Shown: piece by piece, positions 33,265 through 43,600 of the stretch
Position numbering within the stretch: position 1 is the stretch's first letter
Layout of the letters: each line of letters opens with the position of its first letter
Assembly: GCF_963678635.1 (NCBI RefSeq)
Contig: NC_087062.1
Span: forward strand, 6,558,193-6,622,192
DNA length: 64,000 nucleotides
Direction of reading: 5' to 3'
From: Symsagittifera roscoffensis
Lineage: Eukaryota > Xenacoelomorpha > Acoela > Convolutidae
Notes under the pieces: generated by a model
What the model saw: the letters and a program-made list of their open reading frames with translations, nothing else
What the model was told of the DNA's origin: nothing
The model's database searches: none
Program-made: the position numbers and the translations under genes

Positions 33265-33760
33265 TCACCGGGTAATCTGGTAGGTACCAACAATTCTGGC
33301 TGCCGGCTTAGATTTCTGGTAGAGTGGGCCAGTGATCGTCCAACCTAGTAGATTTTTGACATTGTAGGGGGTGCCTGTATGACCTTTCCTGATATCGCGC
33401 TCGCAGTATTCCAGAAAACTTCTACGCACTGTGTTATTGTCTAGATCAGGGCATTTCGAAGCTGATTGTAGAGTGAGCACGTTCTGTTAAGGTTGTTTGC
33501 ATCGATGGTGTTTAAACTCAGAGTTTCAACTGAGTAAGTTGACTGTAGAAAGTAGGTTTTGTAGCGTTATGTGGTCCGATACTTAGCCGGACCAGAGAGG
33601 AAGAAACGTTTTTTTACTGAAATCACCTCGTAGGACAAGTTGCAGTTGTTGGCTTGGTTTACACTGATTCATTTCAGCTGCTTTGTTGAGGATGTATGAG
33701 AAACTGCTGCAGTTGTCGAGTATGGCGTAGCAACTTAGTTTGATGTCATTAATAAAAGTG
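33265..33760 (-). pseudogene. BEL/Pao protease region
   Basis: Minus-strand reading near 33700-33760 gives …YAILDNCSSFSYIL…, a BEL-type aspartic protease active site (D-x-C-S variant). 33480-33265 gives …NVKNLLGWTITGPL…, the conserved L-G-W-T-(I/L)-x-G-P block at the protease end. The two are in different frames. Confidence 0.75.
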
Positions 33761-33959
33761 TAACCTGCTTAAGTTTTAACTGATTTCTGATGTTACTCAA
33801 CTTTTCGATTGCATCCAAATCTTGTTTCAAGGACTCGGTTACTGTAGTGCCAAGCTGCATATTATTTGATATTTAGTCGTTCATTTGTCGAACGACTAAA
33901 TATTCAGCTTTTCGTCGATGTTTAGAGTTGAATGGTTTATCCTCCGCAGTTGTTGATGA

Positions 33960-34040
33960 AACATCGTTTAGCCGATGTGCATTCACTAAATCTGTGTTGT
34001 CTTAAGCAGTTGAAGCACAGTTTATGTTGTTTCACCAGCT
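33960..34040 (-). pseudogene. BEL/Pao gag zinc knuckle
   Basis: The minus strand reads …KLCFNCLRQHRFSEC…C…, the L-C-F-N-C-L-x-x-x-H motif at the gag-pol boundary of BEL/Pao elements. It is in no long open frame because stops flank it. Confidence 0.75.
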
Positions 34041-34125
34041 CTGCCCGTTAATCTACGGTCTACGGGAAGTTTCAAAAATTGCAGACCTTTTCTAATGTAG
34101 TGGGCTTGGTTATATATTGGGCGTG

Positions 34126-35681
34126 TTAAATTGGTTGGTCCTGTCGATACTGACACCTGAATATCTGTCGTAGTTTAGCCAGGACACGTAAGTAAATTTG
34201 GGGTCGGCTGTTGGAATTTTGTTGCTTCGTAGGTTGGCAATTTTGTCCCGCTTGGTTTGAAGTCGATGATTCTATGTTTAGGTTCTCGCATGCTCGCGAG
34301 TACGTATTCAGGTACTGCGTCAAGCTTTTGTGTGTAGCGTGTAGCGTAATCGAGTGTAGCGTAATCGAGGCCTTGCGCACGCAGTGTTCTTTCCACGTCA
34401 TTAGTAGACTTACTGGGTGATTTGAGCGGACAAATGTAGCCGTTGAGAATTTAGACTAGCGGGTGTAGCCGTTGAGTTTGAGTTGTAGATTAGTTTTCGT
34501 AGGAAAGCAGTGTATCTGATAAAGCCTTTGTGTTTCGCTCAGTATCAATGTTTCGAGTTCCTTGATGAATGCTGACACCACATTTGTCGGGTTACCGTAT
34601 CTACGCACTAATTCAAGTATTGCCTGTTCGTAGTGAGAAGAGTTGGCTCCGTAGCTCTTCATTAAGGGTTTGACATAAATAGTGCATAATGACTGCAAGT
34701 AAGTAAGTTTATCAACCGGGCTTAGACCTGGATTGGTGCCTATAGCAGTCTGAAAGAGTTCGAACCAGTTGTACCATTCCAGTGGGTTGCCGTCAAACTT
34801 CTACTTTCATATTTGTGATTTCAAGTTAGTCCTATGTGGTTGTTGAAGTGGTTGGCAACGAACTATTCAGATGTAGTAACAGAAACTGAACGCAATTGAA
34901 GATGTTAGCTGACCATATCGGTTATTACTAGTTGACATATGGGCTTTGTGTATTGAGTTTTAATTCTAAATGAAATTTTCATTGGAAACTGGTGGAGGCG
35001 AGGTCGTAGACGAGCGCGAAATTTGAAAGTACCCAGGTTTGCCGTAGGTGAGACTGCTCTGAAGTCAGTTGTAGATGTACCGGTGACACTCTTAACTGCC
35101 TGATCTATAGCTCTGTTGATTACTCGTAGAATTTGGAAACTGTAGCGTTGAGGAGCATCTAAGTCCAAAGTAATCAAACCGTAGGTGGGCGTGTAAATTG
35201 AAAAGTCGGCAGCCGTAGTACTGATCACGCTGTTGGCCAAGTTTTCAGTAGTATTTTAGCTTCTTACTTGTACATTGGCTGTTGCAGATGTACCTTGCAC
35301 TCTGATTGGAATGTCTGACCTTGATGAAATTGAAACATCGTTTGTTAAGACCTTTTTGCCCCTTCTAACCTTGATTAGTAGGTCGCACTTTCGTTTTCGT
35401 AGCAATGAAGCAGTATCGAGGCAGTCTTGTGCTTCTTAAGTGAAAAACGAGGCCAAGTTATCTATATGTTTATCGAGCAGATTGAAACAAATGCTCACTT
35501 CCTCGCAACTAAGCCTAACGAACTCGATTTTGCATGAGTTGGCTATTTGCCTCGTTGCCTCTTCCTCAAGATCATCGAAAGTACTATAGAAGCGTCTCCA
35601 TTGACTAAGTGGTTGTTGCAAGGTTGGCTTTGTTGGAGCCATTAAAAAAGGTAGTTTAAAAATTAGTTGTACACTAGACAA
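34126..35681 (-). pseudogene. BEL/Pao gag remnants
   Basis: Separate minus-strand frames at 35681-35436 (…FYSTFDDLEEEATRQ…), 35240-34905, 34698-34456 (…YEQAILELVRRYGNP…VVSAFIKEL) and 34401-34126. The Y-x-x-A-x-x-x-L-x-x-R-Y-G pattern is typical of BEL/Pao gag. The likely start is ATG at 35642 (M-A-P-T-K-P…). Stops and indels separate the pieces. Confidence 0.75.
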
Positions 35682-36539
35682 TGTGCGTTAAGAATTTACG
35701 AGCTCGGATGGCAGTGATCGCTAAGCATTTCCATTAATGAAGTTTTGTGAGCTTTAGAGATTTACTAAAATTTACATTGGATCTTTTTTGTTCAGGTCAA
35801 CCAACCGGAGGGTTAAGCCGGTGGTTAACGAAATAAAGTGAGCTACAGCTCACGCAGTTATGAGCGCCTTGAATTATGCTTAAAGACTCAGCGGTGAAAC
35901 TTTGGTGAAGTTTTTTTTGCCTTCAAATCAGTTAAAAAATTGTGAGACTTTCAGAATTTTTCGTAAAGGCTTTCGTAGATGTGGTTGACAAAGCATTTTT
36001 TAGTTGTGAGTTAAGGAAAAGGTTTCGGAAAAATTGGGATTTTGAAATTTCAAAGCAGAAAAACTTGGGCTAGAAAATACTGGCTATGGCATATTGGCTA
36101 TCAATATTTTTTTGTAAAAGTGGAAACCTTTTTTGTTAGGTACTATCTTAGTACCCCGAGGATTAACAAAAATTTGACCAAATGAACATTAATCTTTCAC
36201 ATCTGAGATTGTAGAATTCTTACATTTTTGTTTAAAAAAACTGCACAAAAAATTAAGCACAATTGCTTATTGCCGTTGATGCATTCGTGACCTGTGAGAT
36301 TGACTGTTGAAGATTGGGACCCTTGAGTAGCTGAGAAGACTGGGACCCATGAGTAGTTAGCTGAAGCAAAATTGAGGCTGGTGGCTCTGAGGGTGCCCCG
36401 ATGGTGCCCTTAAGTGGCCCTGATGATGACTTGAAATGGCGCTGATGGTGCCTTGAAGTTGCCCCACTGTTATGTTTGAGGTGGACTGGCTTGTCCTTGT
36501 TTCGGCGTTGACTTCGATTTTTTAATGGTGGTCGCCAGA

Positions 36540-36700
36540 TAAACAAGTTGGCCCAGGTGGTTGATTCATAATCTTGAATTGTCCAAATTTCATTTAGAAG
36601 TCAAATCTTCTAATAGTTATTTCGCAACAATTCATGACATTATTAAATGAATTTCCCGCGTTTTGCGAGAATTAACGTGAGAAAATTCTTGTCATGAATA
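36540..36700 (-). repeat. BEL/Pao 5' LTR (161 bp)
   Basis: Same length as 30379-30539, with a dozen or so scattered differences, so the insertion is much older than the gypsy element. Target duplication GGCAG follows at 36701-36705. The primer-binding site is on the minus strand at 36537 downward. Confidence 0.85.
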
Positions 36701-36705
36701 GGCAG

Positions 36706-37524
36706 TTTTTAAGGTCAAACTACTGACCAGTCAAAATGGATGTTAGCCAATGAAAATTTCAGTAACAATTTTTCAACAGTTTATGTAACACCACCAAAAG
36801 TTTTATAGAAAGCGGTAAGGCAAAAATTTGTCTAAAAAAATCTGATCGAAAATGACAATTGTTTTTTCTTAACATGACAATTTGCAGAGCGCGATTTTTT
36901 GCTCGATGGCAACACAACAATTAAAAAAGAACAATTTGATTAAAAAGGAAGTTAAATCAAATTTAAAAAAAAACAAATCAACTAACAATCAAATTTATAG
37001 AATAACCCCAAAATTGTATTCAAAATGAATTTTGTGAGTAATTTTTTAAAAAAAACAATGGATTGTAATAGATTTGTTGTGCTTGTAGTTTTTTTGTCTT
37101 CGCTCCCTTTTACATGGACTTGTGCAATTCTACTTTCAATCACGCTCTATTTTAATTGCATTTTAACCTTGTGAATCGTTAGTTGAGCATAATCCAAGCA
37201 AAATTAGAGCGTTGTATGCACATTTCCACTGTGTTCTTTGTTTTATGTTGGCAGCTCTTAGCGTTCTTAAACTTTTTAAATAAAGATTGAGATAATTTAC
37301 AAATCAACGAGGCTACGTTCAAACGTTAATGACGTCATTGCATTGGTGTCTCTGAAAAACGTTTTCGCAAAAAACCAATTGATGATTCCGGTGCTGAACA
37401 ACCGTAAATTACAACTATCTGAAACATCAAGTTCACTATCTGACGCATAGTTTCGAGAAAAAAACAGCACAAATTAAATGAACTAAGGTTTTGTTATAAT
37501 GATTTTTCAACTGTTATCTCAAAG
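36706..37524. other. Gene-free AT-rich DNA
   Basis: The first 160 bp, joined to the DNA left of the BEL element, resemble 37860-38140 (see findings). No gene is seen. Confidence 0.4.
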
Positions 37525-37745
37525 TTACATTACGAGGCCAAACTGTGCCCTGTATAAGCCCACAATTTTGTGCCTGTATGTTCCTGGATTCCAGAGACAA
37601 GTCTTCAAACATGCTAAATTTTTCTAGAAACGATCAAAGGAAATGGAAGAACAAAAGAAGAACAATGGGGGCGTTCTTGTTACGGTAACAATTGACAGTT
37701 TCCGCTTACAATTCACAAAAAACACAGTTTGGCCTCGTAATGTAA
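37525..37745. mobile_element. Inverted-repeat element with perfect 23 bp ends
   Basis: Left 37525-37547 starts TTACATTACGAGGCC. Right 37723-37745 is its exact inverse complement over 23 bp. If TA (37526-37527 and 37743-37744) is the target duplication, the element is 215 bp and mariner-like; TTA/TAA duplication is equally possible. The interior holds TGGATTCCAGAGACAAGTC, shared with other sites. No coding capacity. A diverged end of the same family lies at about 5600. Confidence 0.75.
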
Positions 37746-37859
37746 ATCGTATGCATTTGCATATTAAGACAAAATGTTTTTTGCTTTGTTTGTCATCCTA
37801 TGAGGAGTCTTGACGCTCTGAAAAACAAATATTTTTCTGAAATAAAATTAAACTTCTCT

Positions 37860-38140
37860 ATTTTAAAATCAAGCTGAACAAAACTTGAAGTTGCCCCCAG
37901 CAAATGTTCCAATAAATAGAGAGTTTTTAAAGGCATTGAGTGGGTAGCCTCCAATAAAACATATACAAGTATCGCATGCGATAGTTTATTTTCGTAATCA
38001 CTTGACTTAAGACAGATTTTACTATTCAGCATTCGGACTTTAATTTAAGATCAATCATTCAACAGTATACCCAAAATTTGTTTGAAAAACTGGCAGGGCA
38101 AAATAGTCGAAAACGGCATCTGATCAAAAGCAACAGTCGT
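37860..38140. repeat. Paralogue of the BEL target region
   Basis: Starts ATCAAGCTGAACAAAACTT, as at 30317, and continues …AATAAATAGAGAGTTTTTAA, like the joined BEL flanks. It later has TTCAACAGTATAC…GGCAAAATAGTCG and ATCTGATCAAAAG, like 36775-36865. One minus-strand frame (38032-37793) is open, but the similar copy has stops, so coding is doubtful. Confidence 0.55.
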
Positions 38141-38379
38141 TTAATTTGGCTCTTCAAAGTTTCTTTTAAACTACTGTCCAACGAATCAATTGAAGAGGTT
38201 CAACTCAATTTTGCAGCCAACTACAATTTGAAAGTGGGGGAAACTTGTATATACGAGTAGCTATAGATCGTTTTTCTGAATACCAATCAGTATTGATCAA
38301 GAACCCTAATCGTAACCCCAACCCGCGATCACCAACAAGGCCAAAAAAAATTTCAAAAAGGATACGGCCACGTTCATAG

Positions 38380-38688
38380 TATGCCACAACGCAATGAAGA
38401 CACTAGTCTCTGAGAATGCAGCATTGATTCCAGTACTGAGGCCAACAGTAGTTGACAAGGCGATAAAAAGTGAAGAAACTGTCAAATTATCCAAAAAATT
38501 TCAAGTAAAATCACGTTTATCTACTCTTTGCTTATGTCGAATTCAAAAATTGGTTCATTTTGGAAAATTTCAAACAGTAGATCGGAAAATTATTGTTCGA
38601 AAGATTTATGCAAAAAATCATGAAGATTTTTTTGTCTACTTAAAAGGGGGAAAGTTAAAAAAGTTTTTAAAAGTTAAAAAAGATAATT
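38380..38688 (+). other. Coding-like fragment left of the MITE, unknown
   Basis: The open frame has balanced residues at first (…KTLVSENAALIPVLRPTVVD…) and then becomes lysine/phenylalanine-rich. Base composition of its first 120 bp is unlike the surrounding AT-rich DNA. It may be one piece with 39137-39790, split by the MITE. Confidence 0.3.
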
Positions 38689-38696
38689 GAAAGAAC

Positions 38697-39128
38697 CAGG
38701 GGCGGATTTAGGGGGGGGGGCGGGGGGGGCGGACGCCTCCCCCTCAGGGATTCGACCCCCTGCCGACCCAAAGGGTCCCCCCTTTGATACTTTTTCAGAA
38801 ATCCATTTTTGGCCGACCGACCCTAAAATTTTTCTAAAGGCGCCTTCGGCGCCAATATATACTAATTTTGAGGGGGAGCGCGCGCCAAAAAAACGCGATT
38901 TTTTTGTCAAAATTTTTCAAAAATTGCCCAAAAACGGCTTTTTTGACTGTTTTTTCAAAAATTTGCCTGCGGCGCAGAAAATTTTGCCAAAGTAGGGCCA
39001 AAACAGTGCTTTGGGAGAGCTCGAAAAATCAATTTGGTTGACCTAAAAAAAAAAAAAAGGTCGTCAAAATTTTGGAAAATTTTTTGAAAATCCGCCCCCC
39101 CCTCGAGAAAATCCTAGATCCGCCCCTG
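38697..39128 (+). mobile_element. Complete hAT-like MITE with 8 bp target duplication
   Basis: A 432 bp element with ends CAGGGGCGGATTTAGG and CCTAGATCCGCCCCTG, inverted complements with one mismatch. It is flanked by the identical 8 bp GAAAGAAC (38689-38696 and 39129-39136). CAG-starting ends and 8 bp duplications are the hAT signature (family knowledge). The interior has G/C-rich ends, CGCCTTCGGCGCCAATATAT and GCCTGCGGCGCAG, with no transposase. It is the reference copy for about nine related fragments in the window. Confidence 0.92.
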
Positions 39129-39136
39129 GAAAGAAC

Positions 39137-39790
39137 ACAGACGAACAACTGAAGAAAAGAGAGGCAATAACAAAACTAAATAAAGAAACAGTCGGACATC
39201 TAAAGGCTCTAGACAGGATCCAGAGTTGATGAGGGATCGATGAAAAGCAAAGAACAGAGCAAGCAGGAAAGAGTAACAATCATCAGACAGAAGGGAAGCA
39301 GTAAAAAGTACAGGCGTTGTTAGGATCTGACGAATGTTCATCCCCCAGGTTAATTGAGAGGTTCATGCAAATTGACACTTGAACAAGTCTTTAACTCAGA
39401 AACTGTACTAATAAAGGAAGCAGGGGCAGAGTGCATTAATTTGTTTAGAGAAGCTGATACTAAATTTAACGACTTAGCGAATTTAACGAATTTAACAAGT
39501 GCAATATCGAGTCCACAAGAAGGCAAGCCGGCACCAGAACAAGTCAAGATTGGTTCAATTCAGGCCGAGAAAGAGATCCATCTTTTCGTCGCCATCTCCG
39601 AGAGACTTCGTCTAAAGAAGCTAAAATCACAAGCGAAGTGCCAAAATCTAATCACAGCGAGCAACTGACGAATCAGAATGTCACACGAAATGCGTCTAAG
39701 ACTTCCAATAGACTTCCAATGAATCTTTCGGTTTTTTGAAGCGAGATTCGAACGATTTCCTAGGTCGAAAACCCCCAAAATTGTTCGTTG
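39137..39790 (+). pseudogene. Degenerate coding-like segment, purine-rich
   Basis: GC and purine content are higher than the surroundings. Successive frames read as plausible protein (e.g. …EQLKKREAITKLNKETVGHL… near 39145, and …INLFREADTKFNDLANLTNL… at 39435-39500) but are interrupted by stops and frame shifts. No family was recognised; a decayed retroelement gag/ORF1 or host gene is possible. Confidence 0.35.
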
Positions 39791-40275
39791 ACGTGAGCGG
39801 TAGGAGTAGTTTTTTCAATTAATTACACTTGAAGTCCTTCTTATAAATAAGCAATCTGAGCGGTTTTTCAAACAATTGAGATTTTCTTGAAAAATTCCGA
39901 GCTGTTTTTAATCTTATGTTTCAAGAAAACTATTCCATATTGACAGTTCTTTTTGGACCCATTAAGACTTATTGTTCTTGTTTGCGTTATGTTTTTCTAT
40001 TGTGAAAGGTATAAAAAAATTCACCAAAACCGCTCAAATCTTGAGCAGTTTTCAAAGTAATCTCCGCCCAGTTTGCAAATGACATAAAACATTGATTTAT
40101 TGTTGAATTAAATTTTTTTTTAAATACTTAAATTTTTAAACAAACTATTATTAAAGTTACTACAATAATTTATAAGTGTACTAGAATAATTTAGCATATC
40201 TGTATTAGCTTTTCAGTCAGTTATTGCAGCTAAGTTCGAAAGGATGATTAACTATTATTTCTAATATGATAGGGT
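39791..40275. other. Gene-free AT-rich DNA
   Basis: Nothing recognised. It would be the 3' flank of the minus-strand gene ending at 40276. Confidence 0.4.
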
Positions 40276-40672
40276 TCAAACCGAAAATAATCCAGTCATT
40301 AATGGGACTAACAACATCACAATTGATAATACATGAGAACTTGTACTATTTTTTAAGTCTTCAATGTTTTGAGACAGGTACTCATCTAGGTCAGCTTTCT
40401 TTTTCTGTTTGTGTATTTTTATCAGCGGGAATTTGGCTGTTGGAATCTTAGCAACCGCAGATAACAACAAATCCTTGATTCCCCTCAGTATTTTGTAGTC
40501 TTTAGGTTGGCACAAAATCCCTTTCTTGGCCTTGATGTCAATCAAAGGGTAAGCCAAGGGCACCTTTCTGAGAGATTTGGGAGGCGATTTGACCAGAGAC
40601 CAGTAGCATTTGTTTCTGTCACCCTTGAACTTTTGTTGCCCAGTGCAAATTTGGGGCACGTTGTCGTCAGTT
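40276..40672 (-). CDS. Unknown surface gene, probable last exon with GPI-type tail
   Basis: Open to TGA at 40278-40276. It reads …VPQICTGQQKFKGDRNKC…, …LAYPLIDIKAKKGILC…, and ends K-N-S-T-S-S-H-V-L-S-I-V-M-L-L-V-P-L-M-T-G-L-F-S-V. The proposed acceptor AAAATAG has a poor pyrimidine tract but gives the needed phase 2. It could instead belong to a separate gene. Confidence 0.45.
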
Positions 40673-43600
40673 CTATTTTCATTTTAGAAGCATCTACTGT
40701 TATAATATATTCATTTGCCTTAGGAAAGGATCTATATCATCAAAAATGCGAAAACCAACATGAATTACTAGCTGAATTACAATGATTAATTCATGTATAC
40801 ATTTGTTTCCACTACAAGCGTTTGGCGCCCGAACCACATATAATCGGCGGATTACACTGTTAAATTTCAGATTCCGTATTTGGCCTGAAAGTCAGAGTTT
40901 CATGTTTCCTTTTAATAGCAGTTTTGGTTAATCTGTTCAAGAGTGTAAGCACAGAAAAAATCATAGATTCCGAAAAAAGGCTCAAAATTTTGTTCTAATT
41001 TCGCAATTGATATTTTTTCCTAGTTATTGCTAGTTCACCTTGTTTTTCTTTGCAAAATCCATTTTAAATATATTTTTTGTTTGAATTAGTACATTAACGG
41101 TGAAATTTTAGAAAACAAAAGAGCATTTGAACGATATTTTACTGGAGTACAATGTAAAAACAAAAATTGTAAGTATACGTTCATAGACTCATTATTAATT
41201 GAAAGAAAAATGCAAAATGAAAAATTAGTTTGGTAAATGTAACATTGAGTAACTAAAATTAGGTAACTAAGCATTGGGTAACTAATATAATTAAAAACAT
41301 ACACTCGAACATTTTCATACATTCGTAAAAATGTTCACAAAAACAACAAATGAGCAAATAATTTCAATTTTCAGATAAAACTTGTAACTCTATTCGTATT
41401 CATTTAATTTTTACATGGTTTCATTTTTTTTTCGTATTTCATGAATGTTTCAATGCTTTTACTTAAACTTAGATAGAAAATCGTTCAAAAACTTTATAGC
41501 GTATTCACAATTGAAAAGCATTTTTATACTTTTAAAAAAGCTTTTAAAAAAAGCAACAAAAAGCAAGTTTGATATAAGGATAGCCGGTAACTGTGCCAAT
41601 AGCACGGATTTTTCCGACCATAGTCGTAAAAAAATCAAAGTCAAAGACATATAGGGTATTGTAAAAATGTTTTTGTAGAAAAATGACTACGAAAACCAAA
41701 AAAAAACGGCTACAAAAACGAAACTATTTTTTTGTTTGAATTAGTAAAATAAAAGGAGAAAATAATGGTGAAAAAATAAAAAACAAGAGAGCATTTGAAC
41801 AATATGTTATTGAGACTACAATTTACAAAAAAAAAATTTACAAATTATTTCCTAGACTAATTTTTGATTGAAAAAAAAATGCAAAATGAAAAAGAAGTTT
41901 TGTAAATGATAGAAGCATTGGGTAACTAGTATTATTAAAAAAAACTTATAGTCAAATATTTTCATACATTTGCAAAAATGTTCAGAAAAACAACAAATGA
42001 CCACCTAATTTCAGTTTTTAAATAATTTGTATTAAAATTAAGTGTTGCAATAACATAAAATGCAATTTTTACGTTGTTTTATTTCCTTTTTGTATGAATA
42101 CTTCAGTGTTTTTTACCTTTTTACCTAAACTTAGGTAGAGCATCGTTCAAATATTTTAAAAGATTCACCATTGTTATTAAATCATAAGAAAATAAAAACC
42201 AAAAGAAAGCAAGTTAGAAAAAATGATAGCCGATTATTGTGCAAATAGTCCAGAATTTTCCATAGTCATGAAAAAAAAACTATATTTTTTTTTCAAATAA
42301 GTGTATTTTTTTCTAACTAAAAAAATATGTAAGAAAAAGGAAGAAATTAGGTCATGGTAGTCAAATAGTGTAATTAGAAATCTGTTTTTGTAGAAAATCG
42401 ACTACAAAAACAAAAAAAAAAAACATTTCAAAAATGTGTTCTAAATTTTATTGCAGTTTCTTTTTGAATTTTTCGATTCATAAAACGACGCTAGTAAAAC
42501 TAAATTTTGACGGACCAAAAAACAGAAGAGTTTAAACCGATTTTTCACAAACCTGAGGAAAAGTTTCAAACTTTTTTAAGGTAGTTCGAATCGCAACTGA
42601 AAGGGCTTCAATCTGATAATTAACTTGAACCATTTCCATGCTTATTTGTGATACCTGGTTTAGCGTGGAAAAAACTAAAACACAACCGAATTTTAAATCC
42701 CCGGCATTTCGAGGGATTTTTTAAATCAATTTATTTGAAGGAAAACACTATTAAGCAATTGAATAATTGTAATTAAACACATTTAAAAATTGGGGTTTAA
42801 AAGTTAATGTCAAAAAATGCTACAATTTGGCTGTTTATAGTTCATAAAATTATTGGTAGTTAGCCCCTTTGTCACAGGCAAAAAACGGCATTTAAAAAAA
42901 ATTAAAAACGTTTTTTTTTCTAATGTGGTCGGAAACGTCTGCGATACTCACACAGCTCTCAGATATATCTCTCTTTTTATAGATTTTTTTTGCAAAACAT
43001 AGTGTAGTAAATACTTCTCTAATCCGTATTCGTGCATCATACAAAGTTTGCAGAGCTCCAAATTCAAATTCCAGCATTTCCCATCCAGCCAATTTGCTCT
43101 CGCAGATTCATCGATAAATGTCGTGTTACATACAACACCACGCATAATTCCCAAATTAGCGGCTGCTATTTGGTATCCGTTTGCTAAGGATCCGTACTCG
43201 ATTCTTTCCAAATTCGACGGCAAACACAATCGGTTAATTTTACCCGCATACATCAAAGTTTCTTTCTCGAACAATTTGGCTTCAGGGTTGTCATTGAACT
43301 CAACGTTGACCGGTTTAGCCGATTCCCATGAAGACGAAAATATTCGTGGGTAGAATCTGTCTTCATTTGTCATGAATCCAGTTGACCAAGCAATGTTAAA
43401 TTCTGAGACTTCGGCTGAATGGTTAATATAAAGGTTCAGCTCCGTATTTTTCAGTTCGTTTGATATGTCGAACTGAGTTCCCACCCATACTGTGTCGCTT
43501 AGCCGAAAAGATATTTTATTGTTTCGAAGACGAAGTTTTTCAAATTTGAAAGCTAAAATAAACATTATTTTATTAGATCAAAACGATGATAAGAAAATAT

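Larger units (their letters stand above)
30379..36700 (-). mobile_element. BEL/Pao LTR retrotransposon, decayed
   Basis: A 6322 bp minus-strand element. Two 161 bp direct repeats (30379-30539 and 36540-36700, roughly 90% identical) act as LTRs, and GGCAG flanks both outer ends (30374-30378 and 36701-36705). On the minus strand, TGGCGACCACC lies two bases inside the right-hand LTR, a good primer-binding site of the Arg-tRNA type known from some insect elements. Domain order on the minus strand is gag, CCHC knuckle, aspartic protease, RT, RNase H, integrase, with BEL/Pao signatures such as F-G-A-K-C-S-P-S in RT and M-A-D-L-P…D-Y-I-G-P in integrase. Many stops and frameshifts make it inactive. 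Confidence 0.9.

Noticed and set aside
36253-36546. 97-codon minus-strand frame in the BEL leader
   Set aside because: It starts inside the LTR with TTG, overlaps the primer-binding site, and is low in complexity (repeated GCCCC/TGGTGCC phrases); no gag similarity.
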